A DNA stretch of 6,318 nucleotides from UMGS973 sp964507795. GTDB taxonomy: Bacteria > Bacillota > Clostridia > Peptostreptococcales > Anaerovoracaceae. The stretch spans positions 1 to 6,318 of the forward strand of contig CAZDQV010000102.1 of the NCBI GenBank assembly GCA_964507795.1. The letters run 5' to 3'. The notes under the pieces were generated by a model. It was not told where the DNA came from. It was given only the letters and a program-made list of their open reading frames with translations, and did no database searches. The translations under genes and the position numbers were made by a program. Below are positions 1-5,106 of this stretch, one piece after another; the stretch's first letter is position 1, and each line of letters begins with the position of its first letter.

Positions 1-521
1 TCTACATCAGCAAGAAGAGAGAGCTGACGCGGATCAGTAATCTCAGTTATAACAGGTATGTTGTGTTTCTTTTGTTCGTTTATCAGATAATTTACTCCTT
101 CTTCACCAAGGCCCTGAAAAGAATAGGGTGAAGAACGTGGCTTGAATATGCCACCTCTTAATACATGAGCACCGCTTTGTACAACGGCAGCGGCAATATC
201 TGAAAGCATCTTTTCAGATTCTATAGCACAAGGGCCTGCAATAACTGTAAAATTACCACCTCCGGCCAAAACGCCGCCGACAGTAAAACTTGTGTCACCA
301 GGATGGGTTCTTCTGTCTGCAAGTCTGTAAGGGTTACTTATTCTTTGTACCTTGTCAACAATGTCAAATGAGCTGATTACGCCTGTATCCAAAGCATAGG
401 TGTCACCACTCAAAACAAGGATATTGTCTGTCTGTTTTACAGATATATTTTTACCGGAAAGCATAGATATCAGTTCTTCTGTTTTTCCCGGTGTTGTGTT
501 TTTCTTTAAAATAACTATCAT
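1..521 (-). CDS. aroF: 3-deoxy-7-phosphoheptulonate (DAHP) synthase, type Ibeta, 5' part only (runs off the left edge)
   Basis: DAHP synthase condenses phosphoenolpyruvate with erythrose 4-phosphate in the cytoplasm, the first step of the shikimate route to Phe, Tyr and Trp. Reading leftward from the ATG at 521-519, 173 codons are present and the gene continues beyond base 1. Residues 1-70 (starting MIVILKKNTTPGKTEE) fit the small ferredoxin-like N-terminal regulatory domain of AroF/Thermotoga-type enzymes. The barrel then begins with FTVIAGPCAIES (about 91-102), whose Cys is the family's metal ligand, followed by GGIFKPRSSPYSFQGLG (about 123-139), the PEP/phosphate-binding KPR segment, and PVITEITDP (about 156-164). 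The start is supported by GGAG at 531-528, six bases upstream, and by a promoter just beyond. The KPR-SPYSFQGLG signature makes the family assignment secure. The symbol is less certain, because aroF, aroG and aroA are used variously. Whether the C-terminus carries a fused domain cannot be seen. Confidence 0.95.
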   Translation of the reverse strand, partial: MIVILKKNTTPGKTEELISMLSGKNISVKQTDNILVLSGDTYALDTGVISSFDIVDKVQRISNPYRLADRRTHPGDTSFTVGGVLAGGGNFTVIAGPCAIESEKMLSDIAAAVVQSGAHVLRGGIFKPRSSPYSFQGLGEEGVNYLINEQKKHNIPVITEITDPRQLSLLADV

Positions 522-527
522 TAGTAT

Positions 528-531
528 CTCC
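528..531 (-). promoter_or_regulatory. Ribosome binding site of the DAHP synthase gene
   Basis: On the minus strand GGAG lies six bases before the ATG at 521-519, a normal Shine-Dalgarno spacing. It fixes the start used for the annotation. Confidence 0.8.
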
Positions 532-550
532 AATCGTCTAAATCATATAA

Positions 551-579
551 ATTCTAACATAAGGGCAGATATTTGTAAA
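551..579 (-). promoter_or_regulatory. Sigma-A-type promoter of the DAHP synthase gene
   Basis: On the minus strand the -35 box TTTACA (579-574) and the -10 box TAGAAT (556-551) are separated by exactly 17 bases. Each differs from consensus at one position. Transcription would start near 545, leaving a leader of only about two dozen bases, too short for a T-box or attenuator. Any amino-acid control is therefore more likely through feedback on the enzyme or a repressor at this promoter. The assignment is from sequence only. Confidence 0.7.
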
Positions 580-815
580 CATAGCAGAAAGGCGAAACAG
601 CAAACTGTATAAGGCAAGAAGTGCTGAGCCGGAGGGTGCGATATAGGCTTGAGTTGAAGAATTGTGCAGGTAAAGCTTTTGAACGTGGTAGAAAAGTGGA
701 CTGATTAAAATTGTATACAAAAACTAAAAAAGGTGTAAAAAAGATGCCAAAACGATGTTTTTTTACATAAAAATTAAAAAGATAACAAGGGATGCTAAAA
801 AATAGGAGAAATATG
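580..815. other. Non-coding stretch, no gene seen
   Basis: This stretch lies between the leftward aroF promoter and the rightward Rpn promoter. Short open frames exist on both strands, but none combines a ribosome binding site with a recognisable protein. Bases 580-647 are G- and A-rich, unlike the AT-rich flank, and may be a copy of an interspersed repeat (see findings). Bases 734-767 form an AT-only inverted repeat. The rest is low-complexity A-rich DNA. Confidence 0.6.
734..767. repeat. AT-rich inverted repeat (possible weak hairpin)
   Basis: TGTAAAAAA at 734-742 is complementary to TTTTTTACA at 759-767, a 9-bp stem around a 16-base interior. The stem holds a single G-C pair on each end region and is otherwise A-T, so it would be weak as RNA. 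No gene ends into it from either side, so I do not call it a terminator. Confidence 0.35.
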
Positions 816-844
816 TTGACAGCCTATCTCTGTGACAGTAATAT
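816..844 (+). promoter_or_regulatory. Near-consensus sigma-A promoter upstream of the Rpn-family relic
   Basis: TTGACA at 816-821 is a perfect -35 box. TAATAT at 839-844 is one base from the TATAAT -10 consensus, and the spacer is exactly 17 bases. Near-direct repeats TGTTGACAG (814-822) and TGTGACAG (831-838) lie across the -35 box and the spacer. Transcription would start around 851, on the edge of a palindrome, and give a leader of roughly 100 bases before the ATG at 955. The promoter is much better preserved than the gene it serves. Confidence 0.75.
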
Positions 845-852
845 ATAGCTAA

Positions 853-869
853 TCAAAACCATGGTTTGA
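853..869. promoter_or_regulatory. Palindrome at the expected transcription start (possible operator)
   Basis: The bases TCAAAACCATGGTTTGA form a palindrome (AAACCATGGTTT is perfect at 856-867) that becomes nearly complete over 853-869 if one extra A is bulged. It starts nine bases after the -10 box, where a repressor would block transcription start. It could be chance or an RNA hairpin. No cognate regulator gene is in the window. Confidence 0.4.
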
Positions 870-954
870 CAAAAATAAAATGATAAGTAAAGACCACTGC
901 GAAATTATAGTAGAAAAGAAACGATGTTTGCTATATAATTTAAGGAGATATGTG

Positions 955-1502
955 ATGAAATATAAAAGACCGCTAAAGAGGCTGCAGGACTTAAATCTGA
1001 TGGATCGTTTTCTGTTCAGTGAACTGAAAAATTGCACTCTCGCTAAAGCTCGGCAATTTCTGTACTTGACCTACCGCAGTTCGCATTGCTCACCGGGTTA
1101 GGGCATAGAGGTTATAGAGAATGCAGAGGCATATAAGATAATTCTTGAAATTGTCCTTGATAAGGAAAAGACCCTGATGGCGTCAGTGATGAGCTTGTGG
1201 CTATGCTTACATACTTTGAAGAAACAACGGACGTGGTAGCATCATCATTAGGGTATGAGAGGATAGGCAGGCTACATGAGATAGTCACATCTATCAAGGT
1301 AAGTGATGAGATTGGGGTGAAGTATATGAATGCATATGAAGAAAGAATATATGATATGCAGGAAGCTAAGGAGGAAGGCAAAGCTTCCGGCAGAGCAGAG
1401 CGTGAGCTCGAGATGGCAAAAGCTATGAAGAATGATAATGAGCCTGTTGAGAAGATTGCCAGATATACAGGGCTACCTATAAGGGATATAACCGTATTAT
1501 AA
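955..1502 (+). pseudogene. Decayed Rpn-family recombination-promoting nuclease/putative transposase (PD-(D/E)XK family)
   Basis: Intact relatives are about 300-residue proteins with an N-terminal PD-(D/E)XK nuclease core and a C-terminal tail; this relic keeps only the ends. The ATG at 955 has AAGGAG at 942-947, seven bases upstream. The frame begins MKYKRPLKRLQDLNLMDRFL and then FSE, a typical Rpn opening, but meets TAG at 1099-1101. The next expected piece, VIENAEAYKIILEIVLDKE, resumes in the same frame at 1111-1167, so about 87 bases (1024-1110) look inserted. After DKE the frame shifts by one to GKDPDGVSDELVAMLTYFEE from 1164. This leads into SDEIGVKYMNAYEERI, an Ala/Glu/Lys/Arg-rich helical stretch, and the tail PVEKIARYTGLPIRDITVL, ending in TAA at 1500-1502. 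About 150 codons of catalytic core are missing, estimated from memory of the family. The 101-residue frame from 1197 is the surviving C-terminus, not a separate gene. A functional product is very unlikely. Confidence 0.8.
1024..1110. repeat. About 87-bp insertion inside the Rpn relic (candidate small interspersed repeat)
   Basis: Rpn coding sequence breaks off after FSE at 1023 and resumes with VIENAEAY at 1111 in the same frame, so the intervening bases appear foreign to the gene. They hold an inverted repeat, AAATTGC (1029-1035) and GCAATTT (1053-1059), then a GC-richer stretch with a TAG stop at 1099-1101. No clear target duplication is visible, so the ends are uncertain by a few bases. 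It encodes no recognisable protein. A substitution or divergent loop is the alternative. Confidence 0.45.
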
Positions 1503-1554
1503 TAGCGTGCAGCAAAGCTAACAAAGACAGGGAGGCTCTCACAGAGGTATTAAT

Positions 1555-1611
1555 GTTCAAATTATATCTGAAGTTTCAGGATTGTCGAAGGAAAAGATAC
1601 AGATGTTGTGA
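1555..1611 (+). pseudogene. Second Rpn-family C-terminal tail remnant
   Basis: The codons from 1555 read VQIISEVSGLSKEKIQML and stop at TGA 1609-1611. This matches in layout the tail of the preceding relic (VEKIARYTGLPIRDITVL): a hydrophobic helix, a TGL/SGL turn, then a short helix ending in a hydrophobic residue just before the stop. That tail is characteristic of Rpn-family proteins. There is no start or body, so it is a stub of another copy or of an older allele replaced by the upstream one. Bases 1503-1554 between the two tails contain no convincing coding sequence. The match is short, so chance is possible. Confidence 0.5.
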
Positions 1612-1648
1612 ATAGAACAAATGTAGAAAGAAATAATTTGAATAACGT

Positions 1649-1680
1649 AGGCGGCCAGGGGTCGCCTTGTTGCATTTCAA
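1649..1680 (+). terminator. Probable intrinsic terminator closing the Rpn relic region
   Basis: AGGCGGCC (1649-1656) pairs with GGTCGCCT (1660-1667) across a three-base loop. This is an eight-pair, GC-rich stem with one G-U wobble. It is followed by TTGTTGCATTTC, a broken T tract, so termination may be only moderate. It sits after both Rpn tails and before the next promoter, where a terminator is expected. Confidence 0.6.
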
Positions 1681-1688
1681 TATATTTC

Positions 1689-1717
1689 TTGAGTTGACAG
1701 GTGGCAAATAGTATAAT
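1689..1717 (+). promoter_or_regulatory. Promoter of the transporter-truB-ribF operon
   Basis: A perfect -10 box TATAAT lies at 1712-1717. At the correct 17-base distance the -35 box is TTGAGT (1689-1694), a four-of-six match. A perfect TTGACA overlaps at 1694-1699 but would leave only 12 bases to this -10, too short for normal use. The start point would be near 1724, giving a leader of about 43 bases. Confidence 0.6.
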
Positions 1718-1755
1718 AGATAAGGCGGTGGCAAAGGAGTATTTGCTGCGGTAAC

Positions 1756-1761
1756 TGGAGG
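1756..1761 (+). promoter_or_regulatory. Ribosome binding site of the EamA transporter gene
   Basis: TGGAGG ends five bases before the ATG at 1767, which supports that start for the 293-codon frame. Confidence 0.75.
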
Positions 1762-1766
1762 ATTAA

Positions 1767-2648
1767 ATGAAAAAGAATTATACAATACATATTTTCGCAT
1801 TCTTGACAATACTCATATGGGGATCAGCATTTCCTTTTACAAGGATTATCAATGGACAGTTTTCATCATATACACTTGCCTGTGTCAGATGTGTTGTACC
1901 TGCAGTGCTGCTTTTGCTAATGGGTAAAACTTTCGGATTGAAAAAGCCATTTTGTAAGAGAGATATACTCTGGTTTATACTTACAGGTGCCGGAGCATAT
2001 TCTGCAAATTCGCTGTTTTTTAACCTTGGGCTTGAAAGCCTGACGTCCTCCACAGCATCTATGGTTACATCCATAGCACCGATTCTTACAGCAATTGGAG
2101 TATGGAAAATATATAATGAAAAAATCAGACCTGTCGGCTGGATCTGTATAGCTGCAGCATTTGTGGGAGTGAGCATTCTGCTTCTTTGGCAGGGAGGATT
2201 GTCCGGAGGAATAGGTATCCTGTGGGAAGCTTTTTATGCAATAGTATTTGCCTCATACAACGTCATATGCCGCAAACTCGGTGACAAAGGATATTCTCCT
2301 ATGGATATAGTGACCTGGAGTGCTGTTTTTGGAGCCATTGAAATGCTTGCATTTGTACCGGATACGATAGCGGATTTCTCTGCAGCTACACTTCCTGCTG
2401 CTTTGGCCGTGCTTTATGTGGGACTTTTTCCCGCATGCTTTGCATATATATTCTGGAATCGTGCACTTGATATGGCTGAGAACACAAGCACAGTGAGTAA
2501 CTGGCTTTTTGTAATCCCACTGGTGGCATCTGTGCTTGGATTTGTTATGCTCAGAGAAATACCGGATGCAGGAACCATAATCGGGGGTATTGTTATCATA
2601 GCCAGTGTGATTGTATTCAGCCTGAAAGGAGTATCCGGAGATAAATGA
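1767..2648 (+). CDS. EamA/DMT-superfamily transporter (metabolite permease of unknown substrate)
   Basis: This is a 293-residue integral membrane protein of the drug/metabolite transporter superfamily, whose members usually export amino acids or related metabolites through the cytoplasmic membrane. About ten hydrophobic segments are visible, near residues 7-27, 36-53, 66-86, 95-112, 122-141, 149-167, 181-199, 209-228, 242-261 and 270-286, making two EamA repeats (about 8-141 and 149-287). The first helix holds the typical ILIWGSAFPFTR signature. SLTSSTASMVTSIAPILTAI in the first repeat and AENTSTVSNWLFVIPLVASV in the second occupy the equivalent conserved positions. The length is normal and no break is seen. 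The start is set by TGGAGG upstream. Its stop overlaps the truB start, so it is probably co-transcribed and coupled with truB and ribF. That context might hint at a nucleoside- or flavin-related substrate, but this is speculation; the sequence does not show the substrate. Confidence 0.9.
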   Translation: MKKNYTIHIFAFLTILIWGSAFPFTRIINGQFSSYTLACVRCVVPAVLLLLMGKTFGLKKPFCKRDILWFILTGAGAYSANSLFFNLGLESLTSSTASMVTSIAPILTAIGVWKIYNEKIRPVGWICIAAAFVGVSILLLWQGGLSGGIGILWEAFYAIVFASYNVICRKLGDKGYSPMDIVTWSAVFGAIEMLAFVPDTIADFSAATLPAALAVLYVGLFPACFAYIFWNRALDMAENTSTVSNWLFVIPLVASVLGFVMLREIPDAGTIIGGIVIIASVIVFSLKGVSGDK

Positions 2649-3610
2649 TAAAGGATGGAATTTTAAACATATATAAGCCGGCAGACTGGACAAGTCATGA
2701 TGTTGTCAAACTGCTGAGAGGAATTACAGGACAAAAAAGAATCGGGCATACAGGAACCCTTGATCCCATGGCCACAGGAGTATTGCCTGTGTGTTTTGGT
2801 ACTGCAACAAGGATTATGGAATACCTTGATCTGGATTTTAAAAAATACAGATGCAGCCTCCGGCTGGGTATTGAAACAGATACACTTGATATATGGGGAG
2901 AAACCATAAACAGCAGCAGTTTCTCTCATGTTACAGAGGAGGGTGTATGCAGCGCCTTTGAAAGTTTCAAGGGAAATATAAGTCAGATTCCGCCCAAGTA
3001 TTCAGCGATCAAGGTCGCAGGCAGGAAGCTTTATGATTATGCAAGATCAGGCGAAGAAGTTGAAATCAAACCAAGAAACGTATATATAGATGAGCTTGAA
3101 ATTGAGGAAATAAACCTTGATGTTGGGGAGATAACCTTTACAGTTACTTGTTCCAAAGGTACATATATCAGATCAATATGCAGGGATGTGGGAGTAGCTT
3201 TAGGTACTGGCGCTGCAATGTGTGATTTAAAAAGATTGGAGAGCGGTGTTTTCTCTATAGAGGATGCGGTAGAGCTTGAAACTCTTAGAGATGCGGCAAC
3301 AGAGGATATAGAGAAGCTGCTGTATCTTACAGATTATCCGCTGGTTCATTTCGGACAGGGTATAGTAGACAGCCATGGTGCCAAATGGTTTGTAAACGGC
3401 GGCTGGCTTGAACTTCGCAGAGTGGATATACAAAAGAGGCCAGAGTTTGAATTTGAAGAGAAAAAGGGTATAGAGGATAAAATCTCAATCAAGGATGTTT
3501 ATCGCAGGATGTATAATATATATGATGATATAAACAGAACTTTTCTTGGGACTGCATATTATGATGAAGAAAAAAATATGCTGGTTCCCGACAAAATATT
3601 TCAGAGGTAG
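2645..3610 (+). CDS. truB: tRNA pseudouridine(55) synthase TruB
   Basis: TruB converts uridine 55 in the T-psi-C loop of nearly all tRNAs to pseudouridine and also acts as a tRNA-folding chaperone in the cytoplasm. The 321-residue protein carries the family landmarks in order: NIYKPADWTSHDVV (8-21); RIGHTGTLDPMATGVLP (32-48), with catalytic Asp at 40; KKYRC (66-70), with the active-site Tyr at 68; PPKYSAIKVAGRKLYDYAR (116-134); and SKGTYIRSICRDVG (170-183). The remaining C-terminus, from about 230, corresponds to the PUA-like region and is divergent, with a charged segment at about 262-281. The total length is close to that of known TruB proteins (just over 300). The ATG overlaps the transporter stop as ATGA, with GGAG at 2637-2640 four bases upstream, suggesting translational coupling. 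ribF follows six bases after the stop, the usual bacterial order. Confidence 0.96.
   Translation: MIKDGILNIYKPADWTSHDVVKLLRGITGQKRIGHTGTLDPMATGVLPVCFGTATRIMEYLDLDFKKYRCSLRLGIETDTLDIWGETINSSSFSHVTEEGVCSAFESFKGNISQIPPKYSAIKVAGRKLYDYARSGEEVEIKPRNVYIDELEIEEINLDVGEITFTVTCSKGTYIRSICRDVGVALGTGAAMCDLKRLESGVFSIEDAVELETLRDAATEDIEKLLYLTDYPLVHFGQGIVDSHGAKWFVNGGWLELRRVDIQKRPEFEFEEKKGIEDKISIKDVYRRMYNIYDDINRTFLGTAYYDEEKNMLVPDKIFQR
3603..3607 (+). promoter_or_regulatory. Ribosome binding site of ribF, inside the end of truB
   Basis: AGAGG at 3603-3607 overlaps the last truB codons. It is nine bases before the ATG at 3617 and six before a TTG at 3614, so spacing alone does not decide the start. I prefer ATG because it is the stronger codon. 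The choice changes the protein by one residue. Confidence 0.5.
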
Positions 3611-3616
3611 TGTTTG

Positions 3617-4546
3617 ATGAGAATATTTAACAGTTTGGAAGAAATCAAAGGAATAAGCCCTACAGCAGTTGCACTGGGTAATTTTGACGGAGTGCACAAA
3701 GGCCACCGCCACCTTATAGCCGCGGCAGTCAAAAAAGCACAGGAACAGGGACTCAAAAGCGCGGTGTTTACGTTTTCAAATCATCCCAGGAATCTTCTGG
3801 CGGGACGCACTGTAGTTAAAAATATACTGTATAAAGGAGAAAAAGAAAGAATAATCGAAAGCCTTGGAGTAGATTATCTTTTCAATATAGAGTTTACGTG
3901 GGACATATGCAATATGAAGCCGGAAGATTTCATAGAAGAGTTGCTTGTAGATAAATTCCGCATGAAGTATGCATTTTGCGGGTTTAACTACAGCTTCGGT
4001 GCAAGAGCGGAGGGAAATCCTGACCTGCTCCGAAAGATAGGCAAAGAGAAAGGTTTTGAACTTAATATGATGGAGCCCTTTGAAATAGGGGGCAATCTTG
4101 TCAGCAGCACATTCATACGAAGCCTCATAGAAACAGGACAGGTTGATAAATGCCGCAAGTACATGGGCGAATATTATGAGATTAGCGGTGAGGTTGTGGT
4201 AGGCAACAAGCTGGGCAGAACCATAGGCTTTCCTACATCAAACCTTGTTATAGATGAGAGCATGGTGACGCCTCCCAACGGGGTATATATAACTTATTGT
4301 GTATACAATGGTGTTAAATATCCGTCTGTTACAAATGTGGGAGTCAAACCGACTATAGGTGAGTACAAAAAAAACGTGGAGACTCACATATTCAACTTTA
4401 ACAAGGAGCTGTACGGCAAGGAGATACTGGTGCAGTTCATCAGGAAAACCAGAGATGAGAGGAAGTTCAAAAGCGTTGAGGAGCTCAGCAGCCAGATCAA
4501 AAAAGACTGCGAAAAAGCAAGGGCGTATCACAAGATAGAGGATTGA
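3617..4546 (+). CDS. ribF: Bifunctional riboflavin kinase/FAD synthetase
   Basis: RibF phosphorylates riboflavin to FMN and then adenylates FMN to FAD in the cytoplasm. The 309-residue protein has the full two-domain layout. The N-terminal FAD synthetase, a nucleotidyltransferase fold, shows ALGNFDGVHKGHRHLI (19-34, HxGH type), VFTFSNHP (50-57), FCGFNYSFG (120-128) and VSSTFIRSLI (162-171). The C-terminal riboflavin kinase shows GRTIGFPTSNL (200-210), TPPNGVY (218-224), NVGVKPTIG (240-248), VETHIFNF (254-261) with the expected catalytic Glu at 255, LYGKEI (265-270) and FIRKTRDERKF (274-284). The length is typical and no motif is missing. The start could be TTG one codon earlier (3614). It lies directly behind truB, its common partner. 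In many genomes rpsO follows; here an unrelated headless frame does, and no terminator is seen after the stop. Confidence 0.96.
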   Translation: MRIFNSLEEIKGISPTAVALGNFDGVHKGHRHLIAAAVKKAQEQGLKSAVFTFSNHPRNLLAGRTVVKNILYKGEKERIIESLGVDYLFNIEFTWDICNMKPEDFIEELLVDKFRMKYAFCGFNYSFGARAEGNPDLLRKIGKEKGFELNMMEPFEIGGNLVSSTFIRSLIETGQVDKCRKYMGEYYEISGEVVVGNKLGRTIGFPTSNLVIDESMVTPPNGVYITYCVYNGVKYPSVTNVGVKPTIGEYKKNVETHIFNFNKELYGKEILVQFIRKTRDERKFKSVEELSSQIKKDCEKARAYHKIED

Positions 4547-5006
4547 CGGGAATGTAAAGGGGACAGAGCTGACGACAGACTCTTTTACAATAGATTATAT
4601 ACTGAGTGAAACACAAACAGGACCAACAGTCAGTGAAGGTACGGGTGTAACTATTGAAAAAGCAACTGATAATCAGGGAAGTAATAACTACTATAAAATA
4701 AAAACAGATACCAGCAACCAGACGGACTATGAAGAAGGGTTAAAAAAATTTGAAGTATATCCTGTTATAGCCGGAATAAATAAAGGCAGATTTTACAACT
4801 CAAGCATTAACATTGAAGATGGCAGTGAGGGTGGAAACAAAGGTGATGATGAGCAGAAGCCGGTTGTGGGGTTTTATGAAAAATCAGGCACAAGCTATAA
4901 GTTGCTTTTTTTCAGCACAAGTAATAACAGAATATGGAGCAATAAAGATAAGGATGAGAATGAGAAGGCTCTTTATGTCAAAGAGAGTGACTTTGAATTT
5001 GTCGGA
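4539..5006 (+). CDS. Headless ORF of unknown function, probable part of a large exported protein (ends at the assembly gap)
   Basis: A frame opens after TAG 4536-4538, inside the last ribF codons, and stays open for 156 codons to the gap. It contains no ATG, GTG or TTG near its beginning and no ribosome binding site or signal peptide, so the true 5' end is absent. From about 4554 it reads VKGTELTTDSFTIDYILSE and then runs of Thr, Ser, Asn, Gly, Asp, Glu and Lys, such as IEDGSEGGNKGDDEQKP, KSGTSYKLLFFSTSNNRIW and NKDKDENEKALYV. Such acidic, low-complexity, Cys-free sequence is usual for Gram-positive surface or secreted proteins; I recognise no domain. It may be a 5'-truncated pseudogene, a real gene whose start was lost by a mis-join to ribF, or an internal piece of the protein that resumes after the gap. 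With the stated 100 N both sides share a frame, but the gap length is arbitrary. Confidence 0.6.
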
Positions 5007-5106
5007 NNNNNNNNNNNNNNNNNNNNNNNNNNNNNNNNNNNNNNNNNNNNNNNNNNNNNNNNNNNNNNNNNNNNNNNNNNNNNNNNNNNNNNNNNNNNNN
5101 NNNNNN
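5007..5106. other. Assembly gap (100 N)
   Basis: Exactly 100 undetermined bases, the conventional placeholder for a scaffold gap of unknown size. Any apparent reading frame crossing it is meaningless, and the true distance and even the adjacency of the flanks are uncertain. Confidence 0.98.

Noticed and set aside
400..612. Plus-strand frame of 70 codons
   Set aside because: It lies antisense to the start of the DAHP synthase gene and its promoter, has no ribosome binding site and encodes nothing recognisable.
538..720. Minus-strand frame of 60 codons upstream of aroF
   Set aside because: No ribosome binding site, it overlaps the aroF promoter, and its composition is explained better by a non-coding or repeat segment.
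711..720. TTGTATACAA palindrome as an operator
   Set aside because: It is a 10-bp AT-rich palindrome with no promoter element close by; chance is likely.
734..767. Terminator for aroF or the Rpn gene
   Set aside because: No gene reads into it from either side, and the stem is almost entirely A-T pairs.
1197..1502. Independent 101-residue protein gene
   Set aside because: The apparent ATG is an internal codon; matching Rpn coding sequence (GKDPDGVSDELVA) continues upstream in the same frame, so it is the tail of the pseudogene.
1694..1717. TTGACA (1694-1699) as the -35 box for TATAAT (1712-1717)
   Set aside because: The spacing is only 12 bases. TTGAGT at 1689-1694 gives the normal 17.
1733..1754. 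Short leader peptide (AAAGGAG followed by TTG CTG CGG TAA)
   Set aside because: It would encode three residues from a TTG start, and nothing suggests attenuation.
2253..2693. Minus-strand frame of 146 codons opposite the transporter and truB start
   Set aside because: It is a shadow of the well-supported transporter gene, with His/Cys/Ser-rich content typical of antisense reading and no ribosome binding site.
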